Shown here: positions 26,596 to 34,605 of the stretch, one piece after another
Layout of the letters: each line of letters begins with the position of its first letter
Position numbering within the stretch: the first letter of the stretch is position 1
NCBI RefSeq assembly: GCF_900155685.1
Contig: NZ_LT732548.1
Span: 1,942,696-2,006,695 of the forward strand
Source of the DNA: Paenibacillus bouchesdurhonensis
Lineage (GTDB): Bacteria > Bacillota > Bacilli > Paenibacillales > Paenibacillaceae
Reading direction: 5' to 3'
Length of the DNA: 64,000 nt
The notes under the pieces: model-generated
Told to the model about the DNA's origin: nothing
Seen by the model: only the letters and a program-made list of their open reading frames with translations
The model's database searches: none
Made by a program: the position numbers and the translations under genes

Positions 26596-27189
26596 ATGAA
26601 GAAGGTCGGCATTATGGGAGGCGCATTTGATCCGATCCATCTCGGGCATCTGCTGGCTGCCGAAAGAGCCCGCGAGCAGTTCGATCTGGAGGAGATATGG
26701 TTCATGCCTTCGAATACGCCTCCTCATAAGCATCAATCCGGCGTCAGCGGAGAGCAGCGTCTTGCTATGGTGACCGAAGCGATCCGCAGCAATCCGGCGT
26801 TTAAGCCGCTGGACATCGAACTGCGCCGGGGCGGCGTTTCTTACACCGTTGACACGATCAAGGAGCTCCGGAAGCAGCATACCGATTTGGAGTTCTATTT
26901 CATTATAGGCGCGGATATGGTCAACTATCTTCCGAAGTGGGAAGGCATTGACGAACTGACAGAAATGTTGAATTTCATCGGTCTGCAGCGCCCGGGGAGC
27001 TTTTTGGAGCTAGATACATTACCGCCGTTCATACAAGATGCCGTTCATTTGGCGGAAATGCCTCTGGTCGATATTTCGTCCAGCATGATTCGGAGTCGTC
27101 TGATCGCAGGTCATTCCATCAGATATATGGTGCCGGATTCGGTGTATGATTATATGACGAGGAGCGGATTGTATGGACTTCACTCGTGA
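26596..27189 (+). CDS. nadD: nicotinate-nucleotide adenylyltransferase
   Basis: The 197-residue NAD-synthesis enzyme joins nicotinate mononucleotide and ATP. Nucleotidyltransferase motifs are GGAFDPIHLGHL (residues 8-19) and SSSMIRSRL near the C-terminus, with MPSNTPPHK for nicotinate ribotide binding and FIIGADMVNYLPKW. GGAGGGAT precedes the ATG. The end overlaps yqeK by 17 bp. Confidence 0.96.
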   Translation: MKKVGIMGGAFDPIHLGHLLAAERAREQFDLEEIWFMPSNTPPHKHQSGVSGEQRLAMVTEAIRSNPAFKPLDIELRRGGVSYTVDTIKELRKQHTDLEFYFIIGADMVNYLPKWEGIDELTEMLNFIGLQRPGSFLELDTLPPFIQDAVHLAEMPLVDISSSMIRSRLIAGHSIRYMVPDSVYDYMTRSGLYGLHS

Positions 27190-27748
27190 AGAATTAATGA
27201 CTGCGGTATCCGGTCAAATGCCTGAGCGACGTTGGGGACATACGTTAGGTGTGATGGAATCCGCGGTTGCGCTCGCTCACCGCTACGACGAAGATCCGCA
27301 GCGGGCCGATTTAGCGGCGCTGCTGCATGATGTGGCTAAATATTGGCCGATCGATCAGCAAGAGGCCGTGATTCGCGATCATCAGCTCAATATGGAGCTG
27401 CTTGATTACGATAAACAGCTTCTTCACGCAGAGGTAGGCGCTTTTGTAGCGAAGGAGAAGTACGGAGTACAGGATTCCGGCGTGCTGGATGCGATTCGCT
27501 ATCATACGTCGGGACGCATCGGGATGACTAAGCTGGACAAAATCATTTGCCTTGCCGACTACATTGAGCCGGGACGGGATTTTCCGGGCGTGGATCGCAT
27601 TCGCGAGCTCGCTGAGCACAATCTGGAGGAGGCGCTCGTAGCAGGGCTGGATTCGACGATATCCTTCCTGATCGAGAAACGGAAGCGTATTTTTCCGATG
27701 ACCGTATTGGCGCGTAATGATTTGATTGGGCAAATAAGCCGTAAATAA
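27173..27748 (+). CDS. yqeK: HD-domain bis(5'-nucleosyl)-tetraphosphatase YqeK
   Basis: The 191-residue HD hydrolase has His in RWGHTLGVMESA, the HD pair in LAALLHDVAKYWP, His in LLHAEVGAFVA, IRYHTSGRIGM, and Asp in CLADYIEPGRDFPGVD. YqeK proteins hydrolyse diadenosine tetraphosphate symmetrically to ADP. The start lies inside nadD after GAGGAG, so the two genes are translationally coupled. Confidence 0.93.
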   Translation: MDFTREELMTAVSGQMPERRWGHTLGVMESAVALAHRYDEDPQRADLAALLHDVAKYWPIDQQEAVIRDHQLNMELLDYDKQLLHAEVGAFVAKEKYGVQDSGVLDAIRYHTSGRIGMTKLDKIICLADYIEPGRDFPGVDRIRELAEHNLEEALVAGLDSTISFLIEKRKRIFPMTVLARNDLIGQISRK

Positions 27749-27785
27749 ATCACCTATACAACAATAATTCGGGAGGTTCGTATGA

Positions 27786-28133
27786 ATGCCAATTTCACCT
27801 AAACAATTGTTAGACCTTGCCGTACAAGCGGCAGATGAGAAAAAAGCAATGGACATCGTGGCGCTAGATTTGAAGGGAATTTCGCTCATTGCGGATTACT
27901 TTGTCATTTGTCACGGTAATTCGGATATACAAGTTCAATCCATAGCGACGGAAGTTCGCAAGCAGGTTCAGGAAGCCGGCGTGGACATTAAAGGAATCGA
28001 AGGCATGGATACTGCCCGCTGGGTGCTGATGGATCTTGGAGACGTGATTGTGCATATTTTCCATCGGGATGAACGGGAGTACTATAATATAGAGCGGCTT
28101 TGGTCAGATGCTAAAGTCGTGGAGACGGTATGA
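27786..28133 (+). CDS. rsfS: ribosomal silencing factor RsfS
   Basis: The 115-residue RsfS/YbeB/iojap protein binds uL14 on the 50S subunit and blocks joining with 30S when nutrients are low. Typical text: KKAMDIVALDLKGISLIADY, FVICHGNSDIQVQSIA, GMDTARWVLMDLGDVIVHIF and EYYNIERLW. GGGAGG lies upstream of ATG 27786. The stop overlaps the next start (ATGA). Confidence 0.95.
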   Translation: MPISPKQLLDLAVQAADEKKAMDIVALDLKGISLIADYFVICHGNSDIQVQSIATEVRKQVQEAGVDIKGIEGMDTARWVLMDLGDVIVHIFHRDEREYYNIERLWSDAKVVETV

Positions 28134-29047
28134 GTCTAATCGCTGGTACTGTCGTATCTTTGTCAATTGACCGTGAGGTGTCGCCTTATGGTTATTTTCT
28201 AACGAATGGCATGCAGGATGTGCTGCTGCATTATTCCGAGCTGACCCGTGAAGTGAAGCCCGGAGAGACGGTAGAGGTATTCCTGTTCTATGATACCGAA
28301 GACCGTCTAGCTGCAACGATGAAGAAGCCTTATTTAACGTTAGGCGAGCTTGCATTGCTGGAAGTGGCGGATGTTCATCCCCGTCTAGGCTGCTTCCTCG
28401 AAATGGGGCTTGGCCGTCAATTGTTGCTGCCGATTCGGGAGCTGCCGGAACTGCGCGAACTACATCCACAGGTGGGCGATACCGTCTACGTTATTATGGA
28501 GCATGACAAGCAGGGCCGATTGAAGGCCAAACTTGCCGGGGAGCAGGAGCTGGCTCCAAAAACATTTCATGCCCCGACGACGTGGAACAATGAGTGGACC
28601 GATGCTATTGTGTACAAGCCTTTGCAAATGGGCACCTTCGTTATCGTAGAAGGGGGCGTGCTTGGCTTCGGAGTGATCGGCATGATTCACTCTTCGGAAC
28701 GAAGTCGAATGCTCCGGCTTGGGGAGCGGGTTAAGGTTCGAATCGCCCATATTCGTGAGGACGGGCGAGTCAATTTGTCCATGGCTCCGCGCAAGGAGAT
28801 TGGGCGGAACGAGGATTCGGAGCGGATTTTGACGTATTTGCAGGAGCGTCCTGGCGGAGGCATGCCTTATTCGGATACGACGCCGCCGGATTTGATCAAG
28901 CAGCGGTTCGGGATCAGCAAGTCGGCGTTCAAGCGAGCGCTCGGCAAGCTGATGAAGGAAGGCAAGGTTACCCAGAAGGAAAATTGGACCTATTTGGTGA
29001 AGCCGGAATCGGATGAAGTTAGTGAGCGGGGTGCCAAGGGCGAGTAA
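28130..29047 (+). CDS. CvfB family S1 RNA-binding protein
   Basis: The 305-residue protein has the CvfB layout: tandem S1-like OB domains (YFLTNGMQDVLLHYSELT at about 20-37; TFVIVEGGVLGFGVIGMIHS; VKVRIAHIREDGRVNLSM) and a C-terminal winged helix (FGISKSAFKRALGKLMKEGK). CvfB controls virulence-gene expression in Staphylococcus; the Bacillus relative is YitL. It overlaps the rsfS stop, so it belongs to the operon. In Bacillus yqeM normally follows rsfS directly, so this gene is an insertion in the standard order. Confidence 0.88.
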   Translation: MSLIAGTVVSLSIDREVSPYGYFLTNGMQDVLLHYSELTREVKPGETVEVFLFYDTEDRLAATMKKPYLTLGELALLEVADVHPRLGCFLEMGLGRQLLLPIRELPELRELHPQVGDTVYVIMEHDKQGRLKAKLAGEQELAPKTFHAPTTWNNEWTDAIVYKPLQMGTFVIVEGGVLGFGVIGMIHSSERSRMLRLGERVKVRIAHIREDGRVNLSMAPRKEIGRNEDSERILTYLQERPGGGMPYSDTTPPDLIKQRFGISKSAFKRALGKLMKEGKVTQKENWTYLVKPESDEVSERGAKGE

Positions 29048-29188
29048 GTGTAGCAAGCATTCATTTGGATGCAGCGGTATACAGAAATGGAATGGATCAA
29101 TGTACGATACATTATTGTGAAGTTGCAGTATAGTCATCAATGAGCCAAGTAGCATCATTCAGTGGGTTGCAGAAAGTCAGGTGACAGC

Positions 29189-29962
29189 GTGTTATCTTAT
29201 CGTAAATTTGCCTATGTGTATGACGAGTTGATGGAAGACATGCCTTACCCGGAGTGGCTTCGTTTTGCGCGAACTGCCTGGGAACGATTAGGCATGCCGC
29301 GAACGGTGGTCGAGCTCGGCTGCGGCACAGGGAGCATCACGATACCTCTAGTGAATTCAGGGTTTGAAGTGACAGGCATCGACCTGTCAGCGGATATGCT
29401 TGCTGTCGCCCGGCGCAAAATGGGGGGAACCTCGCAGGGCGTGCGATTGTTCCGCGAGGGCAGCGTTCGGTGGGTGCAGCAGGATATGAGAGATTGGGAG
29501 GTGCCGGAGCCGGTAGACTCCGTTATATCCTTTTGCGATTGTCTCAACTACCTGTTGGAGAAAGACGATATCATTCGAACGTTCCAAAGAACGTATAATG
29601 GGCTTAAACCCGGAGGAACCTTTTTGTTTGATGTTCATCATCCAAATACATTAAGACGTTATGATGAAGAACAGCCGTTCATTTACGACGAGCGTTCGGT
29701 ATCCTATATTTGGACTTGCGAGCGCGATGCGGCAAGGGACGAAATTCAGCATTATTTATCCATCTTCGCCCGGGAGGAAGGCAGCGGCCCTGACATGTAC
29801 CGGCGGTTTGAAGAGACGCATATTCAGCGGGCCTACGACCCGGTATGGATGAAGAGTGAACTGCTTCGCTGCGGCTTTCGGGAGGTTACGATCTATGCCG
29901 ACTTCGAATGGGTTGAGGCGGTTGATGATGCCGCCCGTTTGTTCTATGTGGCTGTGAAATGA
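29189..29962 (+). CDS. yqeM: YqeM-type SAM-dependent methyltransferase
   Basis: The 257-residue class I methyltransferase opens with the YqeM signature FAYVYDELMEDMPYPEWLRF, then motif I VELGCGTGSITI, motif II GIDLSADMLAVARRK, and SVISFCDCLNYLLEKDDI. The substrate is not known. GTG 29189 is chosen because the conserved SYRKFAYVYDELM is then N-terminal and AGGTGA lies just upstream; GTG 29162 is the longer alternative. It is separated from the CvfB-like gene by 141 bp and is the last gene of the cluster. Confidence 0.88.
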   Translation: MLSYRKFAYVYDELMEDMPYPEWLRFARTAWERLGMPRTVVELGCGTGSITIPLVNSGFEVTGIDLSADMLAVARRKMGGTSQGVRLFREGSVRWVQQDMRDWEVPEPVDSVISFCDCLNYLLEKDDIIRTFQRTYNGLKPGGTFLFDVHHPNTLRRYDEEQPFIYDERSVSYIWTCERDAARDEIQHYLSIFAREEGSGPDMYRRFEETHIQRAYDPVWMKSELLRCGFREVTIYADFEWVEAVDDAARLFYVAVK

Positions 29963-29997
29963 CGATATGATGCGGAACCAGCCATACAGCAAATCAT

Positions 29998-30040
29998 AAA
30001 CAGGCCACCCCTAGGGATCCCTTTGGGGGCCTGTTTTAGT
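29998..30040 (+). terminator. terminator of the yqeG-yqeM cluster
   Basis: AAACAGGCC (29998-30006) pairs with GGCCTGTTT (30028-30036); further C/G pairs lie inside. It is followed by TAG and mixed sequence. Confidence 0.8.
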
Positions 30041-30070
30041 TTGTCAGTTAGATAAGTTGAACTATTGAAT

Positions 30071-30286
30071 TCATGGTGGGGCAAGTACGAAAGATGTTTC
30101 TACGGTCACTGTTGCTCCTAGATTTTTAGGATTATGAAGATTCATAAAAGGTAAAAATCCAGTCACAAAGGCGACCACTACCGCATGCTCTCGCTGCAGC
30201 TTTCTTTCAGTTTCTTTGGAGTCATTTTCTACTTTGCCTACATCTGCATCCCATTCTTTAATTCCTCTTATATAGAAAAGTCTTAA
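30071..30286 (-). pseudogene. C-terminal remnant of an unknown gene
   Basis: On the minus strand about 71 codons are open and clearly protein-like (IKEWDADVGKVENDSKETER, later VVVAFVTGFLPFMNLHNPKN and LGATVTVETSFVLAPP), ending in TGA at 30071-30073. No start codon exists at the left end; the frame stops where the repeat copy at 30284 begins. It is therefore a truncated gene whose front was lost at the repeat. I do not recognise the family. Confidence 0.45.
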
Positions 30287-30494
30287 TGGTCGTGAGCGAC
30301 GCTAAAATGATCTAATGGTTGCCAGCGAAGCTATTTGGGTAAAAATGAGGTTTGCAAAATGTAACGGTTGCCAGCGACGCTATTTCCTGTTTTTTCGTAC
30401 GCAGAGGGGCTGTTTCGCCCAATTAAGCGCGCATACAACCGTTAGATAAGAAACCTGCGTTTTTTGGGTCGATTAAGCGCGAGGACAACCGTTA
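30284..30494. repeat. five copies of a 23-24 bp intergenic repeat, three forward and two inverted
   Basis: Forward copies begin at 30284, 30313 and 30362; the type is AACGGTTGCCAGCGACGC followed by TATTT. Copies at 30421-30444 and 30471-30494 carry the inverse form ending ACAACCGTTA, with AAGCGCG in place of the AGCGTCGC part. The set faces inward around about 30403. It lies between a truncated gene and a transposase remnant. Confidence 0.7.
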
Positions 30495-30803
30495 GCATAG
30501 CACTTGTGCGGGCAGGTCGCGTTCGTCCAAGGCTACCCCGTTGGTCAAGTATTGCTACCCCATTCAAGTACTGGTTTTTAGGTTAAGCCGGAAATCCTCC
30601 AGCTAGGTTCTCGTTATTCATAAACCGATGTTTTATATCGACATAATAGTAGGTCAAAAACAAAAAGGTCAACCGACGAGATGACTCCACGCTCGAAGGA
30701 ACAAAACGAAGAGATAAAAAAACGATTAAGATTAAGTAAAAGACAGCCACGCCAAAAGGCCACAGCCGGGTAAAACCCTCCGACATGTTCATTGAAGTTG
30801 TGC

Positions 30804-30929
30804 CGGTTGTAGGAGCTTGGCATGATGAATAAGTGTGTTATCTAACACGCTGACGATTTTGCCGTTTGGGTAATGAGCAATCACCTTCTGAAGAAAGCAC
30901 AAAAAAGTCTCTGCTGTGTATAGGGGCTT
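30804..30929 (-). mobile_element. decayed IS630-family transposase fragment
   Basis: The minus strand encodes PLYTAETFLCFLQKVIAHYP, NGKIVSVLDN and TLIHHAKLLQP in one frame. This is the central part of IS630/Tc1-type DDE transposases around the second catalytic Asp (V-LDN-xIHHA). The frame closes a few codons later and the rest of the transposase is not found, so it is a dead fragment. The flanking hydrophobic frames on the minus strand could not be assigned. Confidence 0.6.
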
Positions 30930-31060
30930 GTTATTCCGTGAGCATCTGCAATATCTCGTCTTGGTAACTTCGGGCATTTGCGGTCACTATTACTGGCTGA
31001 TGTTCGCTTTATGGTTGAGTTTACGACGGATTTCTTAATTGTACTAGTATTTTGAACTAT

Positions 31061-31104
31061 AGGCGCTTCTAGATCCATGAGATTCTCATGATTTAGAGGC
31101 GCCT
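31061..31104. other. long nested hairpin upstream of the sugar ABC operon
   Basis: AGGCGC (31061-31066) pairs with GCGCCT (31099-31104), and CATGAG (31076-31081) with CTCATG (31085-31090) inside. It resembles an orphan terminator. Between it and 31324 no gene is seen; a CAGCACCAGCAT-like GC-poor stretch and the AGGGGG ribosome site of the next gene are the only marks, and no convincing promoter was found. Confidence 0.45.
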
Positions 31105-31324
31105 TTGGCATTCCTAAAAAATTGACCCTACCACCTAAAGATATGACATGTTTTTGGTTTCCAATCCCCGATAAGATGAAATCAAGCAAGAGATTGAACA
31201 TTTTGCATCAATAGCGCCAGAGCGACAACAGCTTTGGAGCACCAAGTGCAGCACCAGCATCCAGAGTATCAAGCAACAAGCATTGCAAGAAACAGGCAAC
31301 TAAGACATTTAGGGGGTTAACAAG

Positions 31325-32626
31325 ATGGGGAAAAAATTAAGAAAACCGGCAGCGCTGCTATTGTCACTATTTCTGGTTATCGGGCTTGCGGCTTGTGGCG
31401 GTAAGGATTCCAGCGGCGGAGGGAATTCTGCTGCGGTGAATGGCGGCGGGGAAGCTTCAGGCGGAAAAAGCCAGGCGAAAACCGATATTTTGTTCTGGAG
31501 TCCATTCTCTGGAGCGGACGGCCCGTTCATGAAGAAGATCGTAGATAAATATAACTCTTCTCAAGATCAATACAAGGTCAATTTCGTTATTCAACCGAAC
31601 GGAGAGTACTACAAGCAGCTTGACGTTGCGCTCAGTACAGCGAAAGAACGTCCGGATCTCATGATCATGCACGTGGATAATGTACCGACTTACGTAGATA
31701 AAGATCAGTTGCAGCCGCTGGACGATATCGCTACTACTGCAGGAATCAGCAAAGGGGATTTCGCCGAAGCGCCGGTCGAATATTCTACGATCGATGGTAA
31801 ATGGTATACCATACCTCTCGATATTCACCCGGTCATTATGTATTACAACAAAGATTTGTTTGAAAAAGCAGGCATAAGTGCCCCTCCAACCAATCGTGCT
31901 GAGTTTGAGGATGCTGTCGCTAAATTAACAGATAAAGACAATGGCGTGTATGGCTATGTGCTTCCTACGCTGTGGCCGCAGCAGTTCATTTTCCCATCCC
32001 TAGTATGGCAAAATGGCGGCGAGCTGTGGGATGGCAGTGACGTAGCCTACAATTCACCTGAAGCCGTAGAGATGGTGTCCTGGATGCGAAGCCTCGTTGA
32101 TCAAGGTTATTCCCCGGGCAATGTTCAGCAGGATGGAGAAAACACCTTGTTCCTGCAAGGAAAAAACGCGATTCAATTCAACGGGCCTTGGATGAAATCG
32201 CAGTTTGATGAAGCAGGTTTGAATTATGGCGTGGCTTCAATTCCACAAATCGGAAATGTTAAAGCAGCAGCTTATGCCGGCTCTCATGGCTTCGTAATTC
32301 CTAAGGCATTAAGCGATGAGGCCAAGCTGGCAGGCATCGGCGACTTCTTGAAATATGTAGCAGATAACTCGATTGAATGGGCGGAATCCGGTCAAGCGCT
32401 AGCTTCCAAGAAAATGGTAGAAAGCGAGGAGTTCCAAAAGCTTGAAGTTCAGAGCAACATTGCCAAGGGCTTTGCGGATGTGCAATTTGCACCGAATGTA
32501 CTCAACTGGGGAACGATCTCTGAGCCGATTTGGGGTGAACTGAACAATGCGCTGCTAGGCAAGAAAGAACCGCAAAAAGCCATGGACGATGCCGTAGCCA
32601 AATCACGGCAGGCCATGAAAAATTAA
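31325..32626 (+). CDS. sugar-binding lipoprotein of a CUT1 ABC transporter
   Basis: The 433-residue protein has a lipoprotein signal (LSLFLVIGLAAC, lipobox Cys about residue 24), a Gly/Ser-rich tether and a type-1 extracellular solute-binding domain (ILFWSPFSGADGPFMKKIVD, then IPLDIHPVIMYYNKDLFEKA and NGPWMKSQFDEAG). It would capture an oligosaccharide outside the membrane and hand it to the two permeases that follow. AGGGGG precedes the ATG. A hairpin after the gene (32650-32693) probably keeps binding protein levels above permease levels. No ATPase gene is present, so a shared MsmX-type ATPase is expected. Confidence 0.92.
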   Translation: MGKKLRKPAALLLSLFLVIGLAACGGKDSSGGGNSAAVNGGGEASGGKSQAKTDILFWSPFSGADGPFMKKIVDKYNSSQDQYKVNFVIQPNGEYYKQLDVALSTAKERPDLMIMHVDNVPTYVDKDQLQPLDDIATTAGISKGDFAEAPVEYSTIDGKWYTIPLDIHPVIMYYNKDLFEKAGISAPPTNRAEFEDAVAKLTDKDNGVYGYVLPTLWPQQFIFPSLVWQNGGELWDGSDVAYNSPEAVEMVSWMRSLVDQGYSPGNVQQDGENTLFLQGKNAIQFNGPWMKSQFDEAGLNYGVASIPQIGNVKAAAYAGSHGFVIPKALSDEAKLAGIGDFLKYVADNSIEWAESGQALASKKMVESEEFQKLEVQSNIAKGFADVQFAPNVLNWGTISEPIWGELNNALLGKKEPQKAMDDAVAKSRQAMKN

Positions 32627-32649
32627 CTACCCGAAGTGAAGTGAATTCA

Positions 32650-32699
32650 GAAGGAGACGGGAAATAGGCGGCAGCTGCTCTCTCGTCTCCTTCGATTTT
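32650..32699 (+). terminator. intercistronic hairpin between binding protein and permease genes
   Basis: GAAGGAGACG (32650-32659) and CGTCTCCTTC (32684-32693) form a perfect 10-bp stem with a 24-nt loop, followed by GATTTTC. It is likely a partial terminator or 3'-end stabiliser inside the operon. Confidence 0.6.
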
Positions 32700-32742
32700 C
32701 TAGGCAAATGAAGCAATGCCCCAGGGCGGGAGGGATTAATCT

Positions 32743-33642
32743 ATGGTGAAAAGCTGGCACTCAAAATTAACGTCATCTTTGTTCGTGCTGCCGTATTTCA
32801 TTTGTTTCGCTGCTTTCTTATTGTTTCCGATACTTTATGGCGTGTATATCAGCCTACACAACTTCGAGCTATTATCGCCGGAGCATGATTTTGTGGGCTT
32901 GAAGCATTACATCACCATTTTTACGCCGGGCACTTATTTGAACAGCTTGTTCTTTAACGGGCTATGGAACACGATCCAGTTCGTTATTTATTCCGTGCCG
33001 CTGTTAATCGTGGTCGGGCTCGGACTTGCAATGCTCCTACAGCATCTTCCGGGAAAAATTCGCGGCTTGTTCCGCACGTTTTATTTTTTGCCGTATGCAC
33101 TATCCGCGTCGGTCATGTCGGTCATTTGGCTGATGATTTTTGATACCAACTCGGGTTTTTTAAACACCCTGCTGATGAAGCTGAATATTCCGGCGATTCC
33201 TTGGCTGACTGACCAGCCGTGGGCCTGGGTGTCGCTGATAACGACAACTTTATGGTGGACGATCGGCTTTAATATGATTATTTTCATTAATGCCTTAAAT
33301 CAGGTGCCGGAAGATTTCTATGAGGCAGCCTCGCTGGACGGTGCAAATGCCTGGGATAAGTTCATTCACATTACGCTGCCAACTATCAAACCGGTGATGC
33401 TATTCGTGATGATCACGTCCACGATCGCTTCGTTTAACGTGTTCGCCCAACCGTTTTTGCTCACCCGCGGCGGCCCGGGAGACAGCACAAAGGTGCTGTT
33501 GATCAATGTGCTCGATCAGGCGTTCATTCGCAAGGAAATCGGCTCGGCTTCGGCAATGGCCATCTTAATGGCACTGCTCATTATGATCATATCGATTGTG
33601 CAATTCAGAATGACTTACGGTAAGAGGGGGGAAGAGTCATGA
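32743..33642 (+). CDS. CUT1 sugar ABC transporter permease, MalF/UgpA type
   Basis: The 299-residue protein has six predicted transmembrane helices, first at about residues 12-34, and the ATPase-contact EAA loop (YEAASLDGANAWDKFIHITL at about residues 200-219). It pairs with the next permease, which overlaps its stop by ATGA, to form the channel. The substrate is likely the same oligosaccharide that GH43 trims. Confidence 0.92.
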   Translation: MVKSWHSKLTSSLFVLPYFICFAAFLLFPILYGVYISLHNFELLSPEHDFVGLKHYITIFTPGTYLNSLFFNGLWNTIQFVIYSVPLLIVVGLGLAMLLQHLPGKIRGLFRTFYFLPYALSASVMSVIWLMIFDTNSGFLNTLLMKLNIPAIPWLTDQPWAWVSLITTTLWWTIGFNMIIFINALNQVPEDFYEAASLDGANAWDKFIHITLPTIKPVMLFVMITSTIASFNVFAQPFLLTRGGPGDSTKVLLINVLDQAFIRKEIGSASAMAILMALLIMIISIVQFRMTYGKRGEES

Positions 33643-34478
33643 GCATGAAACGGATGAAGACGCTGCTGCTGGTTCTTCTTGCTTCGCTCATTGCCGTTGT
33701 ATTCCTGCTGCCGCTCGTATGGATGATATCGACGTCCTTTAAGAATGATTTTGAAGCGTTGTCCGGCAAAATGAACTTTATTCCGCTTAAGCCGACTTTC
33801 GACAACTATATTAAAGGGTTCAGCGGAGAATTGATGAACGTTCCGATCCTGCAATGGATCACGAACTCGCTGATGGTCGGAATCGCGGGAACGGCGATCG
33901 TTCTGCTCATCGCTTCTATGGCAGCGTTTGCCTTAGCCAGATTGAAGGATCTTCCACTGCGCAGAACGCTGCTGTCCATGTTTATCGCTTCGCTGATGAT
34001 TCCCGGCGTACTGACATTTTTGCCGATGTACATGGAATTTAATGCGCTAGGGCTGATCAATACGTACGCTGCGCTTATACTGCCGTACACGGCAGGCGCT
34101 TTCGGCGTGTTCTTGCTGTATCAGTTCTTTATTTCCTTTCCGAAGGACATTGAGGAGGCTGCCCGGATCGACGGGGCGAACAAGTGGAAGCTGTATACCC
34201 GCATCATGCTGCCGTCCTCGGTATCGATTATGGTGACGCTCCTTATTTTTACGTTTATGGGGATTTACAATGATTTTGTCTGGCCGCTCTATGCAACGAC
34301 ATCACCGGAGATGCGCACCATTACGGCAGGAATCGCCATGATGGCTCAAGGCAGCTATACCCAATCCTACGGCAAGCTGATGGCTATGACCGCAGCAGCT
34401 GCTATTCCGGTCGTTATCATTTTCATTCTGGGACAGCGTTCCTTCGTTAAGGCTATTACACAGTCTGCGATCAAGTGA
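33639..34478 (+). CDS. CUT1 sugar ABC transporter permease, MalG/UgpE type
   Basis: The 279-residue protein has six transmembrane helices and the EAA loop (IEEAARIDGANKWKLYTRIM). The N-terminal LLPLVWMISTSFKNDFEAL is typical of the MalG side. It is translationally coupled to the preceding permease. 127 bp follow before the GH43 gene, with no terminator, so transcription probably continues. Confidence 0.92.
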   Translation: MSMKRMKTLLLVLLASLIAVVFLLPLVWMISTSFKNDFEALSGKMNFIPLKPTFDNYIKGFSGELMNVPILQWITNSLMVGIAGTAIVLLIASMAAFALARLKDLPLRRTLLSMFIASLMIPGVLTFLPMYMEFNALGLINTYAALILPYTAGAFGVFLLYQFFISFPKDIEEAARIDGANKWKLYTRIMLPSSVSIMVTLLIFTFMGIYNDFVWPLYATTSPEMRTITAGIAMMAQGSYTQSYGKLMAMTAAAAIPVVIIFILGQRSFVKAITQSAIK

Positions 34479-34605
34479 TCCAGTAACAAATCAATAGCAG
34501 GTCACTAACAAATGAACAGCTCAACCAAGCGCAAATCAGCAAGTCAAAGGATGAAGGAAATAAAGAAACTAAGGTTCGTTTAAAGCTGGTTATGAGGTGA
34601 AGTCC

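Noticed and set aside
30583..30823. Two hydrophobic minus-strand frames of 69 codons each
   Set aside because: They overlap each other in different phases after the transposase fragment, with no ribosome site; probably chance frames in decayed DNA.
30881..31201. 106-codon minus-strand frame near the transposase remnant
   Set aside because: It overlaps the IS630-like frame out of phase and contains the nested hairpin at 31061-31104; no family resemblance.
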